A stretch of DNA of 64,000 nucleotides, from the NCBI RefSeq assembly GCF_000744775.1, contig NZ_JQMP01000004.1, positions 62,001 to 126,000 of the forward strand. Reading direction: 5' to 3'. Position 1 is the first letter of the stretch, and every line of letters starts with the position of its first letter. Source of the DNA: Thermorudis peleae. Lineage in GTDB: Bacteria > Chloroflexota > Chloroflexia > Thermomicrobiales > Thermomicrobiaceae. Shown here one piece after another: positions 10,472 through 19,837 of this stretch. The notes below the pieces were generated by a model. The model had not been told where the DNA came from and did no database searches. It saw only the letters and a program-made list of their open reading frames with translations. Position numbers and translations under genes: made by a program.

Positions 10472-10772
10472 TGCCACTCCTTAAGTTCAGGGCACGAGTG
10501 CATCACAACGCTTGCGCATAGCCGACAGATTCATGCACGAATACTCACCGTGCACAGCAGACGGAGAGGAATCCGCCTGAATGATAGTGCACGTTGCGTC
10601 ATTGACTGCCCCTTTCGCAAGGCAACCGTGATTATAGCAATTGCCGCCATGGCACAGACGGCTCACATCCCCACAGAATGAAAGCACCCCACTGTAACCA
10701 AAAAGAAAACGCCCGCTGAACAAGCGCTGCGTCCGTATAATCGCAGAGACAAGAATGTAAGGAGGACATGGT
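10472..10772. promoter_or_regulatory. Divergent intergenic region between moxR and polA
   Basis: 301 bp without a convincing ORF, separating two divergent units. A TATAAT at 10736-10741 is a candidate -10 for polA, with no good -35 at the usual distance. On the other strand TATAAT at 10636-10631 could serve moxR. I see no strong operator-like palindrome. Confidence 0.45.
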
Positions 10773-13547
10773 ATGCCATCTGGGCGCTCCGCAACGCAAC
10801 GGCCACGTCTGCTCCTCGTCGATGGTCATGGCCTCGCGTACCGTGCCTTTCATGCCCTGCCAGATACTTTGACAACAAGCAAAGGAGAGCCAACCAACGC
10901 CGTTTTTGGCTTTACGAGTATGCTGTTGGAAGCACTCAACCAACTGAAACCCGATTATGTCGTTGTTTGCTTCGACGCAGGCCGAACCTTTCGCCATGAC
11001 CAGTTCACCGCATATAAGGCACACCGGCCAGAAATGCCAGATGACCTGCGACAGCAAATGGAACGCATTCGGCAAGTCGTTGAGGCGCTTGGTATTCCCA
11101 TCTTTGCTCAAGAAGGGTATGAAGCTGACGACCTCATCGGAACACTTGCCCAACAGGCTGTTGCGCAAGGTTTCGACGTCGTCATCGTGACCGGCGACAA
11201 CGATCTGTTGCAACTTGTGAACGGCCATGTCCAAGCCATTTTGCCTGGACGGCAACGCTTTGGTGAATTTCGCATTTTTGACCGAGAGGCGGTGCTTGCA
11301 CGCTACGGGATCCCCCCCGAACGCATCCCGGACTTTAAGGCGCTGGTTGGCGACAGTTCAGATAACATTCCTGGTATTCCAGGAATCGGCGAAAAGACGG
11401 CAACGAAGTTGCTTCAACAGTACGGCTCACTGGAGGGGATTTACGCGCACCTTGAGGCAATTACTCCACCACGGATTCGTGAAGCCCTGGCTACGCATCG
11501 CGAAACAGTATGGCAAAGTCGGGACCTTGCGACAATCGTTCGCGATGCGCCAATGACGATTGACTGGGAACAATGCCGCTTTGGTTTGTTCGACCGCAAC
11601 CGCGTCCTTGAGCTTTTCCGGGAGCTTGAATTCCGGAGCCTGGTCAATCGGTTGCCGGAACCGCGACATGCTCAGCCTCAGACTGCAGCAGCGCAGCCTC
11701 CTCTTGCGCAGCACTGCCAGATTGTTTGCGATCCTGACAGTTTAGCACGGCTGCAGGAAGATATCGCCCACACGCGCGCAATCGCGCTCGATGTCGAGAC
11801 AACAGCTCTCCACCCCATGTATGCTGAACTGGTCGGCATTGCACTTGCGACAAGCCCCGAGCGTAGCTACTACATTCCCCTCGCCCACGCGAGCGCCGAC
11901 GCACAACTGTCACGGGACGCGGTCCACCATGCCCTGAGCCCCCACTTCACACGACCAGATCTCACCATTTACGCCCACCATGGGAAATATGACGCGCTTG
12001 TCCTGGAGCGAGCCGGTTTTGCGCGTCCGCACATCGACTTTGACACCATGATTGCCGCGTATCTCCTCGGTGAAAGCGCGCTGGGATTGAAGGAGCTTGC
12101 CTTTACCAAGCTCGGGATTGAAATGCAGCAGATTGAAGAGCTGATTGGCAAAGGGCGAGCTCAACTCACGATGGACCAAACACACATTGCACACGCCGCC
12201 CGGTATGCCTGTGCTGATGTAGAAGCGACCTATCGCCTTGTTGACGTACTGCGTCCGGCCCTCGCCGAGCAGCAGCAAGATCGCCTCTTCCATGAGATTG
12301 AATTGCCGCTGATTGACGTCCTGATCGACATGGAAAAGACGGGAGTCGCTATCGATACCGACTTTCTTGCAACACTTTCCCACCATACTGCTGGACAACT
12401 CCGCCAGCTGGAACGCCGCATTTACGATCTTGCTGGGCATCCTTTCAATATCAATTCAACCCAGCAACTCGCGCATGTGCTCTTTGAAGAACTGCGACTC
12501 CCGCGGGGACGAAGAACGAAAACAGGCTACTCGGTCAGTCAAGACGTGCTCGAAACCCTGCGCGAAAGTCATCCAATTGTCGATGCGATTCTCGAATATC
12601 GACAGCTCCTCAAACTCAAATCAACGTATATCGACGCTTTACCACGGCAGGTGCACCCGCAAACCGGTCGCGTCCATACGATCTTCCACCAAACGGTCGC
12701 CGCAACAGGCCGACTCAGTTCGTCCGACCCGAACCTGCAGAATATCCCGGTTCGGAGTGACATTGGCCAACAGGTGCGTCGAGCCTTCATCGCCGATAAC
12801 CGGCCAGCGTTCCGACTCTTTGATGAACCAGCGGTATTTCTCTCGTGTGACTACTCGCAGATTGAGCTTCGCCTCATGGCGCACTTTAGCGGTGACGAAG
12901 CGCTCTTATCGGCCTTTGCGGAAGGCAAGGATATTCATGCAACCACTGCAGCCGAAGTCTTTGGGATCGACATCGAGAGTGTTACTCCGGAACTTCGCCG
13001 GATCGCGAAAGTCGTCAACTTTGGCATTCTGTACGGCATGCAAGCATTTGGGCTCGCGCGTGATACTGGCATGAGTCGAAGCGAAGCCCAGCGTTTCATT
13101 GAACGCTACTTTCAGCGGTTCCCAGGAGTAAAGCGCTATCTCGACAATGTCAAACAGCAGGCAGCCGAACGCGGATACGTCGAAACGCTCTTCGGCCGAC
13201 GCCGCTATGTCCCGGATATTACGTCAAGCAATCCAAATCGACGCCAAGCAGCCGAGCGGATCGCTGTCAACATGCCACTACAGGGCACGGCTGCCGACAT
13301 TATGAAGCTGGCGATGCTTCGCATTCATCGCCAGCTTCGCGAGCACGGGTTACGCAGTCGCATGGTTCTTCAAGTGCACGATGAATTGCTCTTTGAGGCA
13401 CCCGAATCGGAAGTCACTCAGCTTGCATCCCTCGTCATCCGCGAGATGGAACAGGTCGTGACATTGCGGGTGCCACTCGTGGTCGAAGCCAAAGCGGGCC
13501 CGAACTGGGCTGACCTTGAGCCACTGCAAATCAAACTAGCGCAGTAG
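10773..13547 (+). CDS. polA: DNA polymerase I
   Basis: Family A polymerase of 924 residues for Okazaki fragment maturation and repair. The N-terminal 5'-3' exonuclease (about residues 10-290) shows LLVDGHGLAYRAFHA and the helix-hairpin-helix IPGIPGIGEKTA. The middle 3'-5' exonuclease (about 320-510) keeps ALDVETT and YACADVEAT, so its metal-binding acids look intact, unlike Taq polymerase. The polymerase part has motif A (SCDYSQIELR), motif B (RRIAKVVNFGILYG) and motif C (LQVHDELLF). ATG 10773 follows aaggagg; an ATG five bases upstream is out of frame. Confidence 0.97.
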   Translation: MPSGRSATQRPRLLLVDGHGLAYRAFHALPDTLTTSKGEPTNAVFGFTSMLLEALNQLKPDYVVVCFDAGRTFRHDQFTAYKAHRPEMPDDLRQQMERIRQVVEALGIPIFAQEGYEADDLIGTLAQQAVAQGFDVVIVTGDNDLLQLVNGHVQAILPGRQRFGEFRIFDREAVLARYGIPPERIPDFKALVGDSSDNIPGIPGIGEKTATKLLQQYGSLEGIYAHLEAITPPRIREALATHRETVWQSRDLATIVRDAPMTIDWEQCRFGLFDRNRVLELFRELEFRSLVNRLPEPRHAQPQTAAAQPPLAQHCQIVCDPDSLARLQEDIAHTRAIALDVETTALHPMYAELVGIALATSPERSYYIPLAHASADAQLSRDAVHHALSPHFTRPDLTIYAHHGKYDALVLERAGFARPHIDFDTMIAAYLLGESALGLKELAFTKLGIEMQQIEELIGKGRAQLTMDQTHIAHAARYACADVEATYRLVDVLRPALAEQQQDRLFHEIELPLIDVLIDMEKTGVAIDTDFLATLSHHTAGQLRQLERRIYDLAGHPFNINSTQQLAHVLFEELRLPRGRRTKTGYSVSQDVLETLRESHPIVDAILEYRQLLKLKSTYIDALPRQVHPQTGRVHTIFHQTVAATGRLSSSDPNLQNIPVRSDIGQQVRRAFIADNRPAFRLFDEPAVFLSCDYSQIELRLMAHFSGDEALLSAFAEGKDIHATTAAEVFGIDIESVTPELRRIAKVVNFGILYGMQAFGLARDTGMSRSEAQRFIERYFQRFPGVKRYLDNVKQQAAERGYVETLFGRRRYVPDITSSNPNRRQAAERIAVNMPLQGTAADIMKLAMLRIHRQLREHGLRSRMVLQVHDELLFEAPESEVTQLASLVIREMEQVVTLRVPLVVEAKAGPNWADLEPLQIKLAQ

Positions 13548-13624
13548 CCCTTGCTCAATGCGCGACGAGACAGTACAATCCGTAACAGCGAACGTGGTGT
13601 GCGGGACGTGGAGGGTGTGAGTGT

Positions 13625-13876
13625 ATGCCAATTTATGAATACGAGTGCACAGCCTGCCACCATCGCTTTGAGGTGACCCAGCGCTTTAGTGATGAGCCCG
13701 TGCGCACCTGCCCGCAGTGTGGTCAGAGCGTGCGGCGACTTCTGTTCCCGGCTGGCATTATTTTCAAGGGATCAGGTTTCTACGTTACCGATAACCGCAA
13801 GAGCAACGGCGCATCCAGCGACGGTGCGGAAAAGCGCGAGACTGCGAGCGCAACATCGGAGAGCAAGAACGACTAG
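13625..13876 (+). CDS. FmdB-like zinc-ribbon protein
   Basis: An 83-residue protein starting MPIYEYEC with two CxxC pairs (CTAC and CPQC) about 20 residues apart, the putative regulatory FmdB zinc-ribbon fold, then a flexible charged tail. It follows polA by about 77 bp and could be cotranscribed. Function is unknown; the family often sits beside unrelated housekeeping genes. Confidence 0.85.
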   Translation: MPIYEYECTACHHRFEVTQRFSDEPVRTCPQCGQSVRRLLFPAGIIFKGSGFYVTDNRKSNGASSDGAEKRETASATSESKND

Positions 13877-13911
13877 CATCGTTCGACAAACACACAAATC
13901 CGAAGAACTTC

Positions 13912-13940
13912 ATGGAGAGGGCTTGCCTCTCCATTCTTTT
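13912..13940 (+). terminator. Intrinsic terminator after polA / zinc-ribbon gene
   Basis: A perfect 9-bp stem (13912-13920 with 13926-13934) with a 5-base loop, followed by TCTTTT. It closes the polA transcription unit before cysS. Confidence 0.8.
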
Positions 13941-14102
13941 CTGTTCACAGCATCGAAGACATTGCTGCATCATCGTAGGAGCATCATGACTTGCGGCAAA
14001 TCCGACATACCATAGTTATCACCGCACTACCCTTGGCAATCGAGCAGTTGGCCTGCACAATAGTCCAGCGAAGGTCAGTGCGGTGGTGGATAGGTGTGAT
14101 CA

Positions 14103-15509
14103 ATGGGGTTACAGATTACGACGACACTTGGGAGAGTCAAGGTTCCTTTTGAACCACTCGAGCCAGGCATTGTGCGCATGTACGTCTGCGGACCGACGGT
14201 CTACGCTGACGCGCACATCGGCCACGCAATGTCAGCGATTGTTTTTGACACCATCCGGCGTTATCTCGAGTATTCAGGTTATCAGGTTATTTACGCCACC
14301 AACTTCACGGATATTGACGACAAGATTATTCAGCGGGCAGCGACACTCGGCATTCCACCGCAGCAACTGGCAGAGCAACTGATCGAGGACTGGCTCGACG
14401 AAACAGCTGCGCTCAATGTCAAACCAGCAACGATCTATCCGAGAGCGACGCAAGAAATCCCAACCATCATCGAAATGGTCAAGGGGCTCGTTGATAAAGG
14501 CTATGCCTATCCGGTCGAAGGTGGCGATGTCTTTTTCCGCGTGCGCGCGTTCCCGAACTATGGCAAGCTTTCTGGACGCTCCCTTGACGAGATGCTCGCG
14601 GGAGCACGGGTTGAAATCGATCCACGCAAAGAACACCCAATGGACTTTGCGCTTTGGAAAGGGGCCAAACCAGGCGAACCAGCATGGGAAAGTCCCTGGG
14701 GCCCGGGACGTCCAGGGTGGCACATTGAGTGCAGCGCGATGATTTATCGCCACTTAGGCCCACAAATCGACATCCATGGTGGAGGCGCAGACCTGATCTT
14801 TCCTCACCATGAGAATGAAATTGCCCAATCAGAAGCATTTACCGGAAAATCACCGTTCGTTCGATATTGGCTGCACAACGGGCTGCTGCAGCTTGGCGGC
14901 GAGAAAATGAGCAAATCATTGGGCAATCTCATCACGATTCGTGAACTACTGGAACAAGGAGGCGGGCAAGCCTTCCGGTTGTTCGTCCTTACGTCTCATT
15001 ACCGCAGTCCACTTGCCTTCACCGAAGAAGCATTCGCCGCGGCAAAGCGCGGGCTGGCACGTCTGCAAAGTGCCGTTCGCGGGTACCAGCCTGACGAACC
15101 GTTACCAGCGCCGCCGGATGAGGAGATTGTTCGCCACGCGAATGAGACTCGCACCGGATTCGTTGCAGCAATGGATGATGATTTTAACACCCCAGAAGCA
15201 TTGGCCCGACTTTTTGAACTTACTCGCGCAATCAACCGCGCCCAGGCAACGGGTGCGAGCCGTGCCGGCATTCGCTATGCTCAAGCCACACTCTATGAAC
15301 TCGCTGGTGTCCTTGGCTTGCGTCTTGATGAGCCTGAATCACCGCGTGGGCGCGAAGCTGAACCCTTCATCGAACTTCTGCTTGAAGTGCGTTCAGCACT
15401 CCGCGAGCAGCGGCAGTGGTCGCTCGCTGACCGGATTCGCGATCGCCTCAACGAACTTGGGGTGACGGTCGAAGATACCCCGCAAGGGTCAACCTGGCGC
15501 TGGACATGA
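14103..15509 (+). CDS. cysS: Cysteinyl-tRNA synthetase
   Basis: Class I synthetase of 468 residues charging tRNA-Cys. Near the N-terminus [17 protein letters not shown] carries the first zinc cysteine and the HIGH motif; GWHIECSAM and [12 protein letters not shown] provide the other zinc ligands, and [11 protein letters not shown] is the KMSKS loop. The C-terminal DALR-like region follows. The ATG is preceded by a modest site (ggataggtg). Its stop overlaps the start of rlmB (ATGA), indicating coupling. Confidence 0.97.
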   Translation: MGLQITTTLGRVKVPFEPLEPGIVRMYVCGPTVYADAHIGHAMSAIVFDTIRRYLEYSGYQVIYATNFTDIDDKIIQRAATLGIPPQQLAEQLIEDWLDETAALNVKPATIYPRATQEIPTIIEMVKGLVDKGYAYPVEGGDVFFRVRAFPNYGKLSGRSLDEMLAGARVEIDPRKEHPMDFALWKGAKPGEPAWESPWGPGRPGWHIECSAMIYRHLGPQIDIHGGGADLIFPHHENEIAQSEAFTGKSPFVRYWLHNGLLQLGGEKMSKSLGNLITIRELLEQGGGQAFRLFVLTSHYRSPLAFTEEAFAAAKRGLARLQSAVRGYQPDEPLPAPPDEEIVRHANETRTGFVAAMDDDFNTPEALARLFELTRAINRAQATGASRAGIRYAQATLYELAGVLGLRLDEPESPRGREAEPFIELLLEVRSALREQRQWSLADRIRDRLNELGVTVEDTPQGSTWRWT

Positions 15510-16258
15510 CATCGACACCCCCATCACGGTCACAGGAGTGGCTCTACGGGCGGAACGCTGTCTGGGAAGCGCTGCACGGCCGAAGGCGCCACCGACAACT
15601 CTTGGTAGCACAAGGGACGGAACACCACGGTCGCGTCCAAGCCATTATGACGGCCGCGATGGAGCGTGGTATCCGGGTACACCTTGTTCCACGGCACCAA
15701 CTTGAGCAGTATGTGGGCCAGGTCAATCATCAGGGCGTGCTTCTTGAGACCAGCGCATATCCCTATGTCCACCTTGACGTCATCCTTGCACAATCCCACC
15801 GTCGCCCAATCCTCGTCCTTGACCATCTTCAAGACCCACAGAATGTGGCGACACTCATGCGCACAGCAGATGCCGTCGCTGTAGCTGGCATCATCATCCC
15901 CGAGCGGCGGGCGGCGGGTATCACGCCCGCCGTTGTCAACGCGTCAGCAGGCGCGGTTGAACATCTGCTCGTCGCGCAAGTGGTCAATCTAAGCAGGGCG
16001 CTTGGAGAACTCCGCGAAGCGGGGTATTGGCTCGTCGCACTTGAGCCAGGGCCGACAGCGCACAATCTCTTCACCGCTGATATTCCGACTCCTGTTGGAT
16101 TGCTTGTTGGCTCAGAAGGCAAGGGACTTGCGCCAACGCTCCTACGGCAAGCCGATGTACAGGTAGCTCTCCCGATGCGCGGTCACGTCAGCTCGCTCAA
16201 CGCAGCGGTCGCTGGATCCATTGCCCTCTACGAACTCCTCCGGCGCGAATCACTGTAG
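15506..16258 (+). CDS. rlmB: 23S rRNA (guanosine-2'-O-)-methyltransferase, RlmB/TrmH family
   Basis: A 250-residue SPOUT methyltransferase predicted to 2'-O-methylate G2251 of 23S rRNA. The N-terminal substrate-binding domain begins with [13 protein letters not shown]; the catalytic part has [19 protein letters not shown] (motif 1), GSEGKGL (motif 2) and [13 protein letters not shown] (motif 3, trefoil knot). It overlaps the cysS stop by four bases, a frequent cysS-rlmB pairing. Paralogous TrmH-family specificity cannot be fully excluded. Confidence 0.93.
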   Translation: MTSTPPSRSQEWLYGRNAVWEALHGRRRHRQLLVAQGTEHHGRVQAIMTAAMERGIRVHLVPRHQLEQYVGQVNHQGVLLETSAYPYVHLDVILAQSHRRPILVLDHLQDPQNVATLMRTADAVAVAGIIIPERRAAGITPAVVNASAGAVEHLLVAQVVNLSRALGELREAGYWLVALEPGPTAHNLFTADIPTPVGLLVGSEGKGLAPTLLRQADVQVALPMRGHVSSLNAAVAGSIALYELLRRESL

Positions 16259-16320
16259 ACTAAAGCGCCCGTTTTTCGGGCTCGTTCCTGAATCTGGTAG
16301 AGTAAGGAGCGTGCGTGTGC

Positions 16321-16350
16321 TTGCACGCACGAGTACAGTTGCGGTATAGT
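16321..16350 (+). promoter_or_regulatory. Candidate promoter of the rplI-dnaB operon
   Basis: TTGCAC (16321-16326) and TATAGT (16345-16350) are separated by 18 bases, 86 bp before rplI. A GTGCGTG/CACGCAC inverted repeat (16311-16317 with 16324-16330) overlaps the -35. The box GG(T/C)A.AGTAAGG recurs three times in this leader (near 16301, 16348 and 16402). Confidence 0.5.
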
Positions 16351-16436
16351 AAGGCGCGAAGACCTCGCGTCCGTACGCAGAGTACCGTGACAGAGTGGCA
16401 CAGTAAGGCGTGGTGCAGAGGAGGCGAGGGAATCGT

Positions 16437-16958
16437 ATGAAGGTCATCTTGCTCCAAGATGTGAACCCGCTGGGTGAAGCTGGTGCAATTGTTACCGTCT
16501 CTGACGGGTATGCGCGAAACTTCCTCATCCCGCGTGGGTTAGCCGAGCCAGCGAGCCCCTCAACCTTAAAGGCGGCCGAACAACGCCTGGCTGCTGAGCG
16601 GCGACGCATCGCACGCGAAGAAGAAGCACAACGTGCGCTTGCTGAGCGGCTGAATGGCCTACGGATTGTTATCGCTGCGCGGGTCGGTGAGCGAGGCCGG
16701 CTCTATGGTTCGATCACCGCGCAGGACATTGCTGACCGACTCAGTGAAACTGTTGGCGAAGCGATTGATCGACGCCGTATCCTCCTCGATGAGCCAATTC
16801 GCTCAATTGGGGAGCATCCGGTAACTGTCCAACTCGCAGGTCGCCTGCGCCCGGTTGTCACCGTTGTCGTCACCTCGCCGGAAGAAGCGGCAGAGACGAC
16901 GGCTCCAGCAGCTTCCACCGCAGCAACGGCTCAGGCTACGGAGGAATCGGAAGGATAA
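16437..16958 (+). CDS. rplI: 50S ribosomal protein L9
   Basis: Bridging 23S rRNA-binding protein, 173 residues against the usual 148 or so. The N-terminal domain MKVILLQDVNPLGEAGAIV with SDGYARNFLIPRGLA is canonical; a long helix and the C-terminal domain follow. The extra length is an Ala/Thr/Glu-rich tail after about residue 150. ATG 16437 is used, not an in-frame upstream start, because gaggaggcgaggg lies before it and L9 proteins begin at this point. Five bases separate it from dnaB. Confidence 0.96.
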   Translation: MKVILLQDVNPLGEAGAIVTVSDGYARNFLIPRGLAEPASPSTLKAAEQRLAAERRRIAREEEAQRALAERLNGLRIVIAARVGERGRLYGSITAQDIADRLSETVGEAIDRRRILLDEPIRSIGEHPVTVQLAGRLRPVVTVVVTSPEEAAETTAPAASTAATAQATEESEG

Positions 16959-16963
16959 CGCGT

Positions 16964-18316
16964 ATGGCGGACGTGGCAGCCGAACCGATTGAACAGCTGC
17001 CACCCCATAACATCGAAGCCGAGCAAGCCGTCTTAGGAAGCTTGCTGATCGACCGCGACGCGATTATTCGCGTCGCGTCGTTCCTTCGGCCTGATGACTT
17101 TTACCGGAGCAGTCACCGCTTTATCTACGAGGCTATTTTGACCCTCTACAATCGACGCATTCCGCCCGACTTTGTCACCGTTGTCGATGAGCTCGAGCGA
17201 ACTAACCGGCTCGAGGCCTGTGGAGGTGTCAGTTACCTGACAGAGTTACTGCAAGTCGTGCCCAGCGCGGTGCATGTCGAATACTACGGGCGCATTGTCG
17301 AGCGTACCGCAACAATGCGCCGGTTGACCGAAGCTGGGGCAGAAATCATCAAGATCGGGTACAGTGAGCATCTCGACGTCGAAGAGGCGCTCGAACAAGC
17401 GGAGCGCGCTATTTTCAACGTATCCCAGCGGCGAACGACGCGTGATTTTGTCACCGTCGGCGATGTCCTTGAGCAGTACTTTGATAAGCTCGACTACATT
17501 CAACAACACCGCGGCGAAGTGCTTGGTGTGCCCACTGGCTATACTGACCTCGATAAGCTCACCGGCGGGCTCCAACGTTCTGACTTGATCATCCTCGCGG
17601 CACGGCCGTCGGTCGGGAAAACCTCGTTCCAGCTTGGCATTGCACACAACGCAGCAACCAAGCACGGCAAGACGGTGGCAATCTTCAGCCTTGAGATGTC
17701 GGCCGAACAACTGGTGCAGCGACTCCTCGCCATGGAAACGGGCGTCGATACTCACCGCCTCCGTCTCGGCTATATCGATGAGCAAGAGTGGGATTTGATC
17801 TCGCGCGCCTTTGGACGCCTCGCCCAAGCCCCCATTTTTATTGATGACACACCCGGCATTAGCGTGATGGAATTGCGGAGTAAGGCTCGGCGGCTCATGG
17901 CCGAGCATGGACTTGACCTCATCATCGTGGATTACCTGCAACTGATGCAAGCACGCCGGACTGATAACCGTGTCCAGGAAATTTCCGAAATTTCACGGGG
18001 GCTCAAAGAGCTTGCGCGTGAGCTCAACGTTCCGGTGCTTGCACTCTCGCAGCTTTCCCGCGCGGTTGAAACGCGAACCGACCACCGGCCATTGCTGTCC
18101 GACTTGCGCGAATCCGGCTCGCTTGAGCAGGATGCGGATGTTGTCATCTTCATCTACCGCGAAGAACTCTACCATCCTGATACTGACAAGCGCGGGATTG
18201 CCGAGGTTATCGTTGCCAAGCACCGCAATGGCCCTACGGATACGGTGTACTTGCGATTCTTCGATCGTACCGCACGCTTTGCTGATCTTGAACTCTACCG
18301 CGATCCAGATCAATAG
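16964..18316 (+). CDS. dnaB: Replicative DNA helicase DnaB
   Basis: Hexameric 5'-3' replication fork helicase, 450 residues. The N-terminal primase-interaction domain starts with PPHNIEAEQAVLGSLL; the RecA-like domain has Walker A ARPSVGKTSFQLGIA, Walker B LIIVDYLQLM, and the LSQLSR and arginine-finger region near LRESGSLEQDAD. No intein is present. It lies directly after rplI and before a DnaD-like protein and a helicase loader, so the whole replication-initiation set is in one operon. Confidence 0.97.
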   Translation: MADVAAEPIEQLPPHNIEAEQAVLGSLLIDRDAIIRVASFLRPDDFYRSSHRFIYEAILTLYNRRIPPDFVTVVDELERTNRLEACGGVSYLTELLQVVPSAVHVEYYGRIVERTATMRRLTEAGAEIIKIGYSEHLDVEEALEQAERAIFNVSQRRTTRDFVTVGDVLEQYFDKLDYIQQHRGEVLGVPTGYTDLDKLTGGLQRSDLIILAARPSVGKTSFQLGIAHNAATKHGKTVAIFSLEMSAEQLVQRLLAMETGVDTHRLRLGYIDEQEWDLISRAFGRLAQAPIFIDDTPGISVMELRSKARRLMAEHGLDLIIVDYLQLMQARRTDNRVQEISEISRGLKELARELNVPVLALSQLSRAVETRTDHRPLLSDLRESGSLEQDADVVIFIYREELYHPDTDKRGIAEVIVAKHRNGPTDTVYLRFFDRTARFADLELYRDPDQ

Positions 18317-18345
18317 GAGTTCCCCATAACCGCTTGGAGGAACGT

Positions 18346-19089
18346 GTGTCAACGCCATTTGGTGCAGCGCCAACAGAAATCAGCATACTGCCACGCTCCT
18401 TCATCGAGCGCGTGATCCGAGAAGTGCGGGATCTCGCCGAGCTGAAGGTCATTTTGCTCATTGCAACGGCACAGCTCGAAGGTCAGCCCTTCTACGCGGC
18501 ACCAGAGGAGTGGGTTCGCCAGCATCCATCGCTGCACCGCGGCTTACATCCCGTCGGCACGGATAGTTCCGCCGACGAAGCCATTCAGCGTGGTATTGAA
18601 CGCGCCGTGGCACATGGATTGCTCGTCCGCATCCTGGTTCGCCATCCCCAGACTGGCGCGGCCACAAACTGGCTCCTCCTTGGCACGACACAGGCGCATC
18701 AGTACGTGCACCAATTGGCATACCATACTGTTCCCTGGCCAACGCCAACGAGTAGCCCAGCCCTCGTTGAACCAGTACGGCCGTCAGTCTTCCAGCTCTA
18801 CGAACAGAATATCGGGCCACTCACGCCCCTGCTTGCTGAAAAAATTGCGGAAGCGCTTGAGGAATATCCGGTCGAGTGGGTACAGGACGCCATCGAAGAG
18901 GCGGTAAGCTATGGAAAACGGCACTGGCGGTACATTCAACGCATTCTGGAACGGTGGGCGGCGGAAGGACGGGAAACTGCGTCCACTCGGCGAAATCATT
19001 CCACTGCCGAACCGCTTGATCCAGCGAAATACCTCACCGGGAAATACGCGCCGCTCTTCCGACCAGAGCGAGACGTGCCCGGTCTGTAA
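18346..19089 (+). CDS. dnaD: DnaD-like replication initiation protein
   Basis: A 247-residue protein. The N-terminal half resembles a winged-helix region; the C-terminal segment from about residue 145 to 210 is a DnaD/DnaB_2 domain (VFQLYEQNIGPLTPLLAEK, ending with WRYIQRILERW, the YxxxIxxxW type motif). DnaD-family proteins help open DNA and recruit the helicase. GTG 18346 is chosen since ggagg sits 5 bases upstream; TTG 18334 is also possible. Its last 179 bases overlap the helicase-loader gene in another frame. Confidence 0.82.
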   Translation: MSTPFGAAPTEISILPRSFIERVIREVRDLAELKVILLIATAQLEGQPFYAAPEEWVRQHPSLHRGLHPVGTDSSADEAIQRGIERAVAHGLLVRILVRHPQTGAATNWLLLGTTQAHQYVHQLAYHTVPWPTPTSSPALVEPVRPSVFQLYEQNIGPLTPLLAEKIAEALEEYPVEWVQDAIEEAVSYGKRHWRYIQRILERWAAEGRETASTRRNHSTAEPLDPAKYLTGKYAPLFRPERDVPGL

Positions 19090-19759
19090 GGGCGCGGGCT
19101 TCCTTCGGTTCGATGTCCCATACGGCCACCCGAATTTTGGCCGCCTTATTCCCTGCGAGTGCAAGATTCAGGAACGAGAGCGGCTTCAACGGGACCTGTA
19201 TAAGGAACTCAGCGGCCTTGCTCATCTGGAGGACTTGACATTCGATCGCTTCGATCCGCTCGTTCCGGGTGTTCAAGAAGCCTATCAGGCGTGCCTCGAC
19301 TATGCACGGAATCCTAACGGCTGGATTCTGCTGATCGGTCAATACGGATGCGGGAAGACCCATCTTGCTGCAGCTATTGCGAACTACTTGCTCGAGAATC
19401 AGCGGCTTTTCCCGCTCTTTACTGTTGTGCCGGATTTGCTCGACTATCTGCGAGCCGCGTTTGCGCCTGACCAAACGACGACCTATGACGAGCGATTCGA
19501 GCAGATCCGGAATGCCAGCGTCCTCGTCCTTGATGACCTTGGAACGGAGCACACGACGCCATGGGCGGCCGAAAAGCTCTATCAGATCTTCAACTATCGC
19601 TATAACCTGCACAAACCGACCATCATCACAACGAACTGTGATCTTGACCGGCTCGATCCACGCATCCGCTCACGCCTCTGCGATCGAGCCATCTGCCGGC
19701 ATGTCTACATTGCCGCGGGCGACTACCGTCTGCGACGCGCACGGCTGCGCTTACCCTAG
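18911..19759 (+). CDS. dnaI: DnaC/DnaI-type helicase loader ATPase
   Basis: AAA+ ATPase of up to 282 residues that would load DnaB. Around residue 56 it has CPVCKGAGFLRF, and CEC follows about 30 residues later, forming an N-terminal zinc site; Walker A is GQYGCGKTHLAAAI and Walker B VLVLDDLGTE. Start choice is uncertain: ATG 18911 is the only ATG upstream of the zinc site and lies inside dnaD. Because CPVC itself overlaps the final codons of dnaD, real out-of-frame overlap is needed whichever start is used; a TTG shortly before the cysteines could shorten it. Confidence 0.88.
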   Translation: MENGTGGTFNAFWNGGRRKDGKLRPLGEIIPLPNRLIQRNTSPGNTRRSSDQSETCPVCKGAGFLRFDVPYGHPNFGRLIPCECKIQERERLQRDLYKELSGLAHLEDLTFDRFDPLVPGVQEAYQACLDYARNPNGWILLIGQYGCGKTHLAAAIANYLLENQRLFPLFTVVPDLLDYLRAAFAPDQTTTYDERFEQIRNASVLVLDDLGTEHTTPWAAEKLYQIFNYRYNLHKPTIITTNCDLDRLDPRIRSRLCDRAICRHVYIAAGDYRLRRARLRLP

Positions 19760-19837
19760 GAAACCGTCAGGAATAATCGGGACGAATTTCCCCTTTGCGT
19801 TCGTCGCGGCACAGTCCATGCTCACACTAACAGGCAG

